This document shows positions 42,014 through 50,266 of a DNA stretch of 64,000 nucleotides, one piece after another (within the stretch, counting starts at the first letter, position 1; each line of letters starts with the position of its first letter). The translations under genes were made by a program, and so were the position numbers. Below the pieces are notes generated by a model, which saw only the letters and a program-made list of their open reading frames with translations, was not told where the DNA came from and did no database searches. The stretch covers positions 1 through 64,000 of the forward strand of contig NZ_JBHSDY010000007.1 in NCBI RefSeq assembly GCF_042651965.1. Reading direction: 5' to 3'. The DNA is from Castellaniella hirudinis. GTDB lineage: Bacteria > Pseudomonadota > Gammaproteobacteria > Burkholderiales > Burkholderiaceae_B.

Positions 42014-42852
42014 TGAAACCGATCCGCAAAGCCGTCTTCCCCGTCGCGGGCCTGGGCACCCGTTTCCTGCCGGCCACCAAGGCCATGCCCAAGGAAATGC
42101 TGCCGGTCATCGACAAGCCCCTGATCCAGTACGCCGTCGAAGAGGCCCTGGCGGCAGGCATCACGGAACTGATCTTCGTCACGGGCCGCCACAAGCGGGC
42201 CATCGAGGACCACTTCGACCGCATGCCCGAACTGGAAGCCGAACTGGAAGCCAAGGGCAAGCAGGCGCTGCTGGACACGGTCCGCACCGTGCTGCCGCCG
42301 CACGTCCACTGCATCTATACCCGCCAGGCCCAGCCGCTGGGCCTGGGCCATGCCGTGCTGTGCGCCGAGCCCATCGTCGGCAACGAGCCCTTTGCCGTGC
42401 TGCTGGCCGACGACCTGCTGGACGCCGACACCTCCGTCACGCGCCAACTGGTGGACGCGGCGCATCAGCACAACGGCAGCGTGCTCGCCATCCAGACCAT
42501 CGACCCGGTCGATTCACGCAAATACGGCATGATTGCCGGCACGGCCGTCGACGCGCGCAACACACGGGTCGAGCGCATCGTGGAAAAACCCGCACCGCAG
42601 GACGCGCCCTCGAACCAGGCCGTCGTCGGCCGGTACATCCTGGAGCCCGAAATCTTCGACCACCTGCGCCGCACCCGGGCCGGGGTCGGCCAGGAAATCC
42701 AGCTCACGGACGCCATCGCCGACCTGCTCAAACAACGCCGCGTGCTGGCCCACCGCTACGACGGGGTCCGCTACGACTGCGGCAGCAAAGAAGGCTTCTT
42801 CCAGGCGACCCTGGCGCTGGGCCAGAAATACCACGGCCTGACGCCGGTCTGA
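42013..42852 (+). CDS. galU: UTP-glucose-1-phosphate uridylyltransferase
   Basis: Makes UDP-glucose for envelope polysaccharides. The 279-residue protein has KAVFPVAGLGTRFLPATKAMPKEMLPV (UTP and Mg site), LGLGHAVLCAEPIVGNEPFAVLLADDLL and DCGSKEGFFQATLALG. Start is ATG 42013, overlapping the small upstream ORF. It is convergent with waaA, three bases apart. Its location next to LPS core genes fits supply of UDP-glucose. Confidence 0.95.
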   Translation: MKPIRKAVFPVAGLGTRFLPATKAMPKEMLPVIDKPLIQYAVEEALAAGITELIFVTGRHKRAIEDHFDRMPELEAELEAKGKQALLDTVRTVLPPHVHCIYTRQAQPLGLGHAVLCAEPIVGNEPFAVLLADDLLDADTSVTRQLVDAAHQHNGSVLAIQTIDPVDSRKYGMIAGTAVDARNTRVERIVEKPAPQDAPSNQAVVGRYILEPEIFDHLRRTRAGVGQEIQLTDAIADLLKQRRVLAHRYDGVRYDCGSKEGFFQATLALGQKYHGLTPV

Positions 42853-42855
42853 GCC

Positions 42856-44181
42856 TCAGGGCCGCAACAAAGCCTCAACCCCATCCACCACGCGCGCCAC
42901 TGCCCCGGCATGCTGCCGGACCCAGTCGCGCGCGGTCTCGCCCATGCGGTGCAGGCCGGCCGGATCATCCAGCCAGCGCACGGCCTGGCGCACGGCCTGA
43001 TCCGGATCGGCCGCCCGGGCGATGGCGCCGGCGGCCAGGGCATCACCCACGGCCTGTTCGAAGTTTTCCGTGTGCGGCCCCACCAGCACCGGCCGCCCCT
43101 GGGCGCTGGCCTCGATGAAATTCTGGCCGCCCAGCGGCGCAAAGCTGCCGCCCACGATCGCCACCTGGGCGCAGGCGTAGTACCAGGCCATCTCGCCCAG
43201 CGTATCGCCCAGGATCACGACCGCATCGCGGCACGCCTGGACGGCCGGGCTGCTGTCGTCCCCCAGTTCCAGCAGGTGGCTGCGCCGCACGTGCGGCAGG
43301 CCGGCGGCCTGCAGCAGTCCGGCGGCATCCTCGAAACGCTGCGGATGACGCGGCACCAGCATGAACAGCAGCGGCGGACCGGAATCGTCGCCGCGTGCGC
43401 GCCGCTGTCCGATCTCGCGGCGGATGGCCTCGACAAAGGGCGCATCCTCGCCTTCGCGGGTGCTGGCAATCACCACGACTCGACGGTCCAGCCGGGCGGC
43501 AAAGCCCGCGCCCCGCTTCATCCGCTCATGATCCAGCCGCAGATCGAACTTGAAATTGCCCGACACGGCGACCTGCCGCGCGCCGGCCTGCTCCAGGCGC
43601 CGGGCATCCGTCAGCGACTGGGCATAGGTGCGCGTCAGCGCACCATAGGCGGGCCGCAAGAGCGCGCCCAGCCGCACCGTACTGCGCAGCGAGGCGGCCG
43701 ACATGCGGGCGCTGGCCAGCACCAGCGGCACGCCGGCGCGCGCGGCGGCATGCACCAGGTTGGGCCAGACCTCGCGCTCAATCAGCACCCCGACCGCCGG
43801 ACGGTGGTGACGCATGAAACGGCGCGTCGCCCCCGGAAAATCGTACGGCAGCCAGTCCTGGCGCAGCCGGCCATCGGCCAGTTCCGCCGCATAGACGCGC
43901 GCGCCTTCGGCCCGGCCCGTGGCCGTCATGTGCGTCAACAGCACCCGATGGCCGCGATCCAGCAGCGCCCGGATCAGCGGATGGGCGGCCCGGGTCTCGC
44001 CCAGGCTGACCGCGTGGACCCAGACGGCGCCGGGTTCGCCTTCGGCACGTCCGTAGCGGCCGAACCGCACCGCGCCCAGCACCGCCCAGCGGCCTCCGGC
44101 GCGGCGGGCGCGCAAGGCCATCCAGCCCAACAGCAGGGGAGACAGGAGGACCAGCAGCAGCGAATACAGTACACGCATCAT
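42856..44181 (-). CDS. waaA: 3-deoxy-D-manno-octulosonic acid transferase
   Basis: Adds Kdo to lipid A precursor at the inner membrane. The 441-residue protein has an N-terminal membrane segment (MMRVLYSLLLVLLSPLLLGWMALRA) and GT-B features: WVHAVSLGETRAAHPLIRALL, IEREVWPNLVHAAARAGVPLVLASAR, FKFD and GGSFAPLGGQNFIEASAQGRPVLVGPHT. Start is ATG 44181, with a second ATG directly after. It lies 40 bases after waaC. Confidence 0.94.
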   Translation of the reverse strand: MMRVLYSLLLVLLSPLLLGWMALRARRAGGRWAVLGAVRFGRYGRAEGEPGAVWVHAVSLGETRAAHPLIRALLDRGHRVLLTHMTATGRAEGARVYAAELADGRLRQDWLPYDFPGATRRFMRHHRPAVGVLIEREVWPNLVHAAARAGVPLVLASARMSAASLRSTVRLGALLRPAYGALTRTYAQSLTDARRLEQAGARQVAVSGNFKFDLRLDHERMKRGAGFAARLDRRVVVIASTREGEDAPFVEAIRREIGQRRARGDDSGPPLLFMLVPRHPQRFEDAAGLLQAAGLPHVRRSHLLELGDDSSPAVQACRDAVVILGDTLGEMAWYYACAQVAIVGGSFAPLGGQNFIEASAQGRPVLVGPHTENFEQAVGDALAAGAIARAADPDQAVRQAVRWLDDPAGLHRMGETARDWVRQHAGAVARVVDGVEALLRP

Positions 44182-44221
44182 GCGCTCCCGCGCGGCCGGC
44201 CGCGCAACGCGTGGACCAAGC

Positions 44222-45226
44222 TCAGGCCCCGCCCATGAGGGCCGGGGCTTCCGCCCTGGACGGACTGGCACGGGCCTCGTCCAGCGCCTCGGCGATGGCG
44301 GCCCGCACGCGCCCGGCATCGGGCGCCTGGCCGCGTTCGCCCAGGCTGGCCGTGTAGGCCGGTCCTTGCAGCGGCGTGCGCACCGGGGTCGAGGCCTTGT
44401 AAATGCCGATGGTCGGACGGCCCAGGCCGGCGCTCAGGTGCGTCAGGCCGCTGTCCAGGCCCACCATGATGCGCGCCCGGGCCAGTTGATCCGCCACCTG
44501 GCGCAATCCCATGCGAGGCAGGACGACCGCGTCCGACCGCCCCTGGATCAGTTCCCGCGCACGCGCCTGTTCGGCCTCGTTGCCGGCCAGCAGGCGCAGC
44601 GCCAGGCCGCGTCCCTGCAGATCATCGAAGACCTGCTGCCAGTCAGCCTCCGGCCAGAGCTTGTCATCGCGGCTGGCCGAGGGCATGATCAGGGCCGCCG
44701 GCTCGATCTCCACCCCGTCGGTCAGGGCCTGCAGGCCGAAATCCGGCGGGCCTTCGACCGCGTAGCCGAAGGCCGCCGCCGCCAGGGTCCGCTGGCGGAT
44801 GATGGCCGGCTGCCAGAATTCCACCCGATGGCGCACGTCGTAGAACAGCGAGGCCAGCGGCTCACGCGCCGATTTCCAGTCCAGCCCGTGGCGCACACCG
44901 CGCGCCTGGCGGACCAGCCAGATCGATTTCATCAGGGCCTGCATGTCCAGCACGACGTCATAGCGGCGCTCGCTCAGGGTGGCGCGCAAGGCGGCGCGTT
45001 CGCGGCGCGTATCGGTCGCCCACCAGTGCCTGCGCCAGCGTCGGTGCGCGACGCGGATGACTTCGTGCACGGCCGGATGCCAGGAGGGGATGTCGGCGAA
45101 GGATTCCTCGGCCAGCCAGTCGATCAATGCGCCCGGCACATGCCGGGCGATGTCGCTGATGGCGGGCAGCATGTGCACCAGATCCCCGAGCGAGGACGTG
45201 CGTACGATGAGGATGCGTGTCGTCAT
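44222..45226 (-). CDS. waaC: Lipopolysaccharide heptosyltransferase I
   Basis: Adds the first heptose to Kdo-lipid A. The 334-residue GT9 protein starts with MTTRILIVRTSSLGDLVHML and shows DVVLDMQALMKSIWLVRQARG and the donor-binding VGLDSGLTHLSAGLGRPTIGIYKAS. Start is ATG 45226. It is transcribed toward waaA and divergent from the gamma carbonic anhydrase gene across 65 bases. Confidence 0.94.
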   Translation of the reverse strand: MTTRILIVRTSSLGDLVHMLPAISDIARHVPGALIDWLAEESFADIPSWHPAVHEVIRVAHRRWRRHWWATDTRRERAALRATLSERRYDVVLDMQALMKSIWLVRQARGVRHGLDWKSAREPLASLFYDVRHRVEFWQPAIIRQRTLAAAAFGYAVEGPPDFGLQALTDGVEIEPAALIMPSASRDDKLWPEADWQQVFDDLQGRGLALRLLAGNEAEQARARELIQGRSDAVVLPRMGLRQVADQLARARIMVGLDSGLTHLSAGLGRPTIGIYKASTPVRTPLQGPAYTASLGERGQAPDAGRVRAAIAEALDEARASPSRAEAPALMGGA

Positions 45227-45291
45227 GGCGCGATTATAGGGCGGCACGGGCGTGCTACCATCGAAACAAGACCCCGCCCGGAGACTGTCCG

Positions 45292-45813
45292 ATGACTTGC
45301 TACGCCCTGGGGGACCTGGTCCCGAACACTGACCCGTCCACCTTTATCGCAACCGAGGCCACCCTGATCGGCGCCGTCACGCTGCAGGCCGGCGCCAGCG
45401 TCTGGCCCGGCGCCGTGATCCGCGCCGACAATGCGCCCATCGTCATCGGCGAAAACAGCAACATCCAGGAAGGCGCCGTGCTGCACGTGGACCCCGGCAA
45501 GCCGCTGCGGGTCGGTCGCAACGTCACGGTGGGCCACCAGGCCATGCTGCACGGCTGTACGATCGAAGACGGCGCGCTGATCGGCATCCAGGCCGTGGTC
45601 CTGAACGGCGCCGTGATCGGCCGCCACAGCCTGGTCGGCGCAGGCGCGCTGGTCACCGAGGGCAAGACCTTTCCGGAACGATCGCTGATCCTGGGCTCAC
45701 CGGCCAAGGTGGTGCGCACCCTCAGCGACGAAGACGTCGCCGGCCTGGAGGCCAGCGCCCGCAGCTACACCGAACGCGGGCAGCTTTTCCGCGAAACGCT
45801 GCGGCCGCTGTAA
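45292..45813 (+). CDS. Gamma-class carbonic anhydrase-like hexapeptide-repeat protein
   Basis: A 173-residue left-handed beta-helix protein of the gamma carbonic anhydrase/YrdA-PaaY type. Zinc histidines lie in AVLHVDPG and VTVGHQAMLHGC; isoleucine-patch repeats (IGENSNIQEGAV, IGIQAVVLNGAVIG) span residues 20-140 and a C-terminal helix follows. The family includes active enzymes and scaffolds, so catalysis is unproven. It stands alone on the plus strand between LPS genes. Confidence 0.88.
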   Translation: MTCYALGDLVPNTDPSTFIATEATLIGAVTLQAGASVWPGAVIRADNAPIVIGENSNIQEGAVLHVDPGKPLRVGRNVTVGHQAMLHGCTIEDGALIGIQAVVLNGAVIGRHSLVGAGALVTEGKTFPERSLILGSPAKVVRTLSDEDVAGLEASARSYTERGQLFRETLRPL

Positions 45814-45867
45814 AACCCGCCGCACGGCTTTGCGGCCGGCCGTCACCGGGTGCGGGTTGCAGGCCTG

Positions 45868-46923
45868 CTACACCCGCCGCAGCCCGCGATACAGGCTTTC
45901 GTAGCGCGCCACCATGGCGGGCACGGCGTATTCCCGCGCCGTCATCTCGCGCGCGCGTTCGCCCATGTCCCGGGCGGCCTGCGGATGATCCAGCACCCAG
46001 GCCAGACGGCGCGCCAACGTGGCGGCATCGCCCGCCGGCGCCAGCAGGCCCCGATCCGGGGCCAGGATCTCGCGGTGCCCGCCGACCTCCGTCGCAACCA
46101 CCGGCAGTCCGGCCAGACAGGCGTCCAGCACGCTGGTGCCCAGGGCCTCGAAGCGCGAACTGCTGACGTAGGCCTCGGCCAGCGCCAGCGCATCAGCCAC
46201 TCGGGACAGGAAACCCGCGAAGCGGTAGTGATCGCCCAGTCCCAGTTCGGCCACGCGCGCGCGCGCTGCATCGGCCGCCGCGCCATCCGCGCCGCAATGC
46301 AGGCACAGCACGTCGGGATGGTCGCGGCGCAGCCTGTCGATCGCATCGATCAGCGTCAGCGGGTCCTTTTCCGGGCTGAGCGCCGCCGCCGTGACCAGCA
46401 CGCGGCGGCCCTCCAGGCCAAAGCGCGTCCGCAATTCGTCCACGCCGTGCGGATCGGCCGGCACGGCCTCGACCGCGCTGGGGATGACGGTGACGGGCAG
46501 GCCCAGCGCCCGGGGCGCCGCGGCGGCGGCCTCGCTGATCGCCACCAGCGCGTCGACACGCGTCCACTTCCAGCGGTGGCGGTCCGCCGCGCCGGGAGCA
46601 TCAAACGCGGTGCGGCGCGTGAACACCAGCGCGGCGCGCAGCAGCGGCCGCAGGACGGCCAGCAGGCTCATGGCCTGTGCCGTCTGCGCATGCAACACGT
46701 CGTAACGCCAGCCCTGCGTCAGCAGCACGCGCGCCAGCCCCGGAGCCCCCCGGCAGCCCATCACCGGAATGCCTTCGGCGGCGGCCCGTTCGGCCAGAGG
46801 ACCGCCCGCGCGCGCCGCCAGGGCGACCTCGTGGCCGCCCTCGTGCAGGCCGCGCAAGGTGAACAGGGTCTGGCGTTCGCCGCCCCGCCAGCCTTTTTCC
46901 AGATTCAGATGCAGGATGCGCAT
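45868..46923 (-). CDS. GT4-family glycosyltransferase, probably LPS core
   Basis: A 351-residue GT-B protein beginning MRILHLNLEKGWRGGERQTL, with a glycogen-phosphorylase-like nucleotide-sugar site: AALSPEKDPLTLIDAIDRL and SSSRFEALGTSVLDACLAGLPVVATEVGG (the EX7E motif). It is on the same strand as glmU, 16 bases downstream of it, and close to waaC/waaA, which suggests a lipopolysaccharide core sugar transfer. Donor and acceptor are unknown. Its 3' end faces a GC-rich inverted repeat (45814-45858) shared with the carbonic anhydrase gene. Confidence 0.86.
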   Translation of the reverse strand: MRILHLNLEKGWRGGERQTLFTLRGLHEGGHEVALAARAGGPLAERAAAEGIPVMGCRGAPGLARVLLTQGWRYDVLHAQTAQAMSLLAVLRPLLRAALVFTRRTAFDAPGAADRHRWKWTRVDALVAISEAAAAAPRALGLPVTVIPSAVEAVPADPHGVDELRTRFGLEGRRVLVTAAALSPEKDPLTLIDAIDRLRRDHPDVLCLHCGADGAAADAARARVAELGLGDHYRFAGFLSRVADALALAEAYVSSSRFEALGTSVLDACLAGLPVVATEVGGHREILAPDRGLLAPAGDAATLARRLAWVLDHPQAARDMGERAREMTAREYAVPAMVARYESLYRGLRRV

Positions 46924-46939
46924 GGCGCCCCAGACGGTG

Positions 46940-48307
46940 TCAGGACTTGCGCGTCGGCCGCTTCCAGCCCGCCACCGACTGCTGCCGCGCCCGCGACAGG
47001 GTCAGTTCGCCCGCAGGCGCGTCCTTGGTCAGGGTCGTGCCCGCGCCCAGCGTGGCGCCCTTGCCGACCCGCACGGGCGCGACCAGTTGGGTGTCCGAGC
47101 CGATGAAGGCATCGTCCTCGATCACGGTCTGGAACTTGTTGACGCCATCGTAGTTGCAGGTGATGGTGCCCGCGCCGACGTTGACGCGCTCGCCGATCTC
47201 GGCGTCGCCCAGGTAGGCCAGGTGGTTGGCCTTGGATCCTCGGCCCAGACGGGTTTTCTTCAGTTCGACGAAATTGCCCACGTGGGCGTCCGGGCCGATG
47301 TCGGCACCCGGCCGCAGCCGGGCATAGGGGCCGATCCGGGCGCCTTCGGCCACCCGGGCGCCTTCGACGTGGGTGTAGGCGTCCAGCGTGGCAGCAGGAC
47401 CGATGCGCGCGTCGCGGATCACGCAATGCGGCCCGACGCGCACGCCGTCGGCCAGGTGGACCTCGCCTTCGAAGACGCAGCCCACGTCGATGAAGACGTC
47501 GCGCCCGCAGACGAGCGAACCGCGCAAGTCGAAGCGCGCCGGATCCGCCAGGGTGACGCCTTGTTCCAGCAGCACGCGCGCCTGCTCGCCCTGCCAGACG
47601 CGTTCGAGCTGGGCCTGCTGCACGCGGCTGTTGACGCCCAGCGTTTCCCAGCCTGCCGACGGCTGGGCGTGCGACACCGGCACCTCATCCGCCACAGCCA
47701 GGCCGACGATGTCGGTCAGATAGTATTCGCCCTGGGCGTTGCGGTTGTCGATCCGGCCCAGCCAATCCCGCAGCGCCGCCGTGGGCGCAGCCAGAATGCC
47801 GGTGTTGACCTCGCGCAGGGCCAGTTCATCGGGGCCGGCGTCCTTGTGTTCGACGATGCGGCGGATGCGGCCCTGATCGTCGCGCACGATGCGGCCGTAG
47901 CCGGCGGGATCCGCCAGGGTCTCGGTCAGCAGCGCCAGGCCCTGGCCGCGCGCCTGCAACAGCGCCCGCAAGGTGTCCGCGCGCACCAGCGGCACGTCGC
48001 CGTACAGCACCAGGCTGACGTCGTCCGCATCGCCTTCCAGCAACTGGGGCAAGGCCTGCATCACCGCATGCCCCGTGCCCAGTTGGGGCTGCTGCAGGGC
48101 AAAGCACAGATCCTGCCCCGCGAAAGCCGCCTGAACCCGTTCGGCCCCGTGGCCGGTGACGACCACGATCCGGTCGGGCGACAACGCGCGCGCCGAATCC
48201 AGGACGTGGGCCAGCATGGGCTTGCCGGCGATCGGATGCAGGACTTTGGGCAGATCGGACTGCATGCGCTTGCCCAGGCCGGCGGCCAGAATGATGATGT
48301 TCAGCAT
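46940..48307 (-). CDS. glmU: Bifunctional N-acetylglucosamine-1-phosphate uridyltransferase/glucosamine-1-phosphate acetyltransferase
   Basis: Makes UDP-GlcNAc for peptidoglycan and lipid A. The 455-residue protein has an N-terminal pyrophosphorylase domain (LAAGLGKRMQSDLPKVLHP, GTGHAVMQALPQLL, YGDVPLV) and a C-terminal left-handed beta-helix acetyltransferase domain (about 250-450; GVNSRVQQAQLERVWQ, YDGVNKFQTVIEDDAFIGS). Start ATG 48307 follows 182 bases of leader that contain a tandem repeat. Confidence 0.96.
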   Translation of the reverse strand: MLNIIILAAGLGKRMQSDLPKVLHPIAGKPMLAHVLDSARALSPDRIVVVTGHGAERVQAAFAGQDLCFALQQPQLGTGHAVMQALPQLLEGDADDVSLVLYGDVPLVRADTLRALLQARGQGLALLTETLADPAGYGRIVRDDQGRIRRIVEHKDAGPDELALREVNTGILAAPTAALRDWLGRIDNRNAQGEYYLTDIVGLAVADEVPVSHAQPSAGWETLGVNSRVQQAQLERVWQGEQARVLLEQGVTLADPARFDLRGSLVCGRDVFIDVGCVFEGEVHLADGVRVGPHCVIRDARIGPAATLDAYTHVEGARVAEGARIGPYARLRPGADIGPDAHVGNFVELKKTRLGRGSKANHLAYLGDAEIGERVNVGAGTITCNYDGVNKFQTVIEDDAFIGSDTQLVAPVRVGKGATLGAGTTLTKDAPAGELTLSRARQQSVAGWKRPTRKS

Positions 48308-48315
48308 AAGAAGGT

Positions 48316-48482
48316 GTGGATGAGGCTGGACATGGAGTAGCCCCTGCGGGCTATTCCATGCCTGACGAATCGGAGCCGCTTGCAAGCGGCGACGTGGATA
48401 AGGCTGGACAGAGGATTCCCTGCGGACTGCCCTGTGCCTGACGAATCGGAGCGCCTTGCAAGACGCGACGTGGGGAGGCCGG
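48316..48482 (-). repeat. Two imperfect tandem 77-bp repeats in the glmU leader
   Basis: Unit 1 (48316-48393) and unit 2 (48394-48469) share most positions, including GCCTGACGAATCGGAG and TTGCAAG; the first 13 bases of a third copy follow. Each unit contains two hairpins: CATGGAATAGCCC with GGGCTACTCCATG (one mismatch, unit 1) and GCCGCTTGCAAGCGGC (perfect palindrome, unit 1). Unit 2 keeps both hairpins in weaker form. No protein was recognised in it. It lies wholly between the PhaM-like gene and glmU, same direction. Confidence 0.8.
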
Positions 48483-48488
48483 CCAAGA

Positions 48489-49058
48489 CTAACGGCGGGT
48501 AGTCTTCTTGGCCGGAGCCTTGCGAGCCGCCGAGGCAGCCGTTTTCTTGCGGGCCGGGGCGCGCTTTTTGGCGGGGACCATGGCCTGCTCGGCCGATTCG
48601 GCCATGCCCTGCAGGCCGGCGGCGGTCGCGCTCGACAGTTGTTCGAACTGCTGCTGCACCATATTCCACCAGTCGCCCGCCGCGCGGGCGTAGTCCGCAC
48701 CGGCCTCGTCCGTCTTGCCGGCGGAACCGGCCGCCGCCGCACCCGGGAAGGCGCCCCCGGCGAAGGACTTGAGCGTGCTCAGGGTGCTGCGCTGGATTTC
48801 CATCCCCTGGATGGTGTTGGCCAGCATCGTGGCGTTCAGTTGCAGCCAGTTCTGCACCGTCTGCAGCTCACGGATGCGCTGGTCGAGTTCTTCGACCGAC
48901 ATCGGCGTCAGTTTCGCCGCGTCCAGGCCGCCGGCACCCGCCATGTTCTGCCAGGCCTGACGCATCATGTCCAGGCCGGCGAACAGCGGATTGCGGGCGG
49001 CTTCGCCCTGCTGGCCGAAGCCGGGCATCACGAAAGGATTGGTGGAGTCTTGCGCCAT
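48489..49058 (-). CDS. phaM: PhaM-like polyhydroxyalkanoate granule-associated regulatory protein
   Basis: A 189-residue protein with a phasin-like helical region (SVEELDQRIRELQTVQNWLQLN and MLANTIQGMEIQRSTLSTLKSF) and a Lys/Ala/Pro-rich histone H1-like tail (PAKKRAPARKKTAASAARKA). This combination matches PhaM, which links PHB granules, PHA synthase and the nucleoid in Ralstonia. Start ATG 49058 has GGAGG upstream. No pha synthesis genes are in the window. Confidence 0.82.
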   Translation of the reverse strand: MAQDSTNPFVMPGFGQQGEAARNPLFAGLDMMRQAWQNMAGAGGLDAAKLTPMSVEELDQRIRELQTVQNWLQLNATMLANTIQGMEIQRSTLSTLKSFAGGAFPGAAAAGSAGKTDEAGADYARAAGDWWNMVQQQFEQLSSATAAGLQGMAESAEQAMVPAKKRAPARKKTAASAARKAPAKKTTRR

Positions 49059-49098
49059 GATGGATTGCCTCCGCCGGCACCATGCCGGGATGATTGGA

Positions 49099-49941
49099 TT
49101 AGAACGCCGCCCCGCCGGGCGCGGCCTGCAAACGGTGCCGCAGCGAATCCAGGATGGCCAGCTCGGCTTCCAGCGTGAAGGCGCCATGCATGATCATATC
49201 CCACAGCTCGGGCATCGCCAGGCAGCGGAATTCCAGGACTTCGCCGTCCAGATTGCGGGGCGCCGCCCCCGCATCCAGCACGCAATCGCTGAGCAGCACG
49301 TTCTCGACCTGATAGCCGTCGTCCAGGCGGCGGTGCATGCGCAGCACCGTGCGCAGCGGGCCGTGCGCCGCCAGCGCCACGGCCGGCAGGCCGGCTTCTT
49401 CGAAGGTTTCGCGCAGCAGCGCGGATTCAGGGTCTTCGCCCGCCGCGACCAGGCCGCCCGACAGCGTATCCCACAGGCCGGGATCGGTGGATTTGTTCAA
49501 GGCGCGGCGCGCCACCCACAAGCGGCCGTCCGGCGACCAGCCATTCAGGTGCACCGCCTGCGTCAGCAGGCCTAGAGGCCGCACGGCGCCGCGCTCGATG
49601 CGCGCCAGCGATCGGCCTTCGGCCATGACATCCAGCAGTTCGTCCCGCCAGGCGCGGATGCAGCCCGCATCCCGCAACGCCAGCGCCACCCCGCGCAGCA
49701 CGGCGTCGAGGTTCAGTCGCGCAGTGGGCGCAGCCGTGAAATGCACGGCCTCGGGCTCGATGTGGACGCCTGGCAAACCCGCGACGGCCGCCTGCGCAGC
49801 CGGCCCGATCCAGCCCCCGACCCGGCCCGCGATGGTGGCCGGCCGGGCGCCTGCGGGCGGCAATTGCTGGGCGCGACGAATCAGGCGCGCATTGCGCGCC
49901 TGAAGGTCATCCAAGGCAAAGGCCGCTGAAGAAAAATCCAT
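49099..49941 (-). CDS. Nudix hydrolase with DUF4743 N-terminal domain
   Basis: A 280-residue protein with an N-terminal DUF4743-type domain (residues 1-120) and a Nudix domain whose box reads GGLVAAGEDPESALLRETFEEAGL (split here: Gly...Glu, RETFEEAG with catalytic glutamates). Related bacterial and plant proteins act on thiamine or other diphosphates; the substrate here is unknown. Start ATG 49941. It lies 40 bases ahead of phaM on the same strand. Confidence 0.87.
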   Translation of the reverse strand: MDFSSAAFALDDLQARNARLIRRAQQLPPAGARPATIAGRVGGWIGPAAQAAVAGLPGVHIEPEAVHFTAAPTARLNLDAVLRGVALALRDAGCIRAWRDELLDVMAEGRSLARIERGAVRPLGLLTQAVHLNGWSPDGRLWVARRALNKSTDPGLWDTLSGGLVAAGEDPESALLRETFEEAGLPAVALAAHGPLRTVLRMHRRLDDGYQVENVLLSDCVLDAGAAPRNLDGEVLEFRCLAMPELWDMIMHGAFTLEAELAILDSLRHRLQAAPGGAAF

Positions 49942-49956
49942 CCGGGCATTGTAGTG

Positions 49957-50001
49957 TATGCATGGCTGGATGCATGCACGGATCGTGGCGGATGCATGCA
50001 C
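49957..50001. repeat. Repeated TGCATGCA boxes upstream of the Nudix gene
   Basis: GGATGCATGCAC occurs at 49968-49979 and again at 49990-50001, a spacing of 22 bases (two helical turns), each containing the palindrome TGCATGCA; a related TATGCATG lies at 49957-49964. They sit in the 325-bp gap 49942-50266 that separates the Nudix gene from coxB. This could be an operator array for the Nudix-phaM transcript. The rest of the gap holds the cox promoter and leader; no other gene was seen. Confidence 0.6.
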
Positions 50002-50083
50002 AAGCAGCATACAAGCCGCATCCACGCGCGCTGAGGGATTGGTGGAAACCCGGAAAAGCCTACAAAGGGAGCAGGGGCGCGCC

Positions 50084-50111
50084 TGTACAAGCCTCGGGCA
50101 GTGGCTATAAT
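50084..50111 (+). promoter_or_regulatory. Sigma-70-type promoter of the cox operon
   Basis: TGTACA (50084-50089), 16 bases, TATAAT (50106-50111). The perfect -10 and good -35 predict a start near 50118 and a leader of about 150 bases before coxB, long enough for further control. A plausible GGGAC Shine-Dalgarno precedes the coxB ATG. Confidence 0.7.
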
Positions 50112-50266
50112 CCCTTCAGGTTTATAAGGGTACCCAGGCCACAGCACCCGCAGTTCATTGTACGGTCTGGCGATCCAACCATGTGTGCAGGGCCCGGTTG
50201 TTCTCCCGCTTTTCTTTGATGAAGGTCAACCGGCCCTAGGAAATACACGCCAAACAAAGGGACAAC

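Noticed and set aside
45814..45858. Bidirectional terminator between the carbonic anhydrase and glycosyltransferase genes
   Set aside because: AACCCGC/GCGGGTT arms are only seven bases, the 31-base loop is large and no T-run follows on either strand, so it was not listed as a feature.
48316..48482. CRISPR array
   Set aside because: The repeats are contiguous without unique spacers, vary in sequence and number only two; no cas genes are present.
50158..50266. Coding frame in the cox leader running into coxB in another frame
   Set aside because: It has no family resemblance and overlaps the well-supported coxB start; the region is better explained as promoter and leader.
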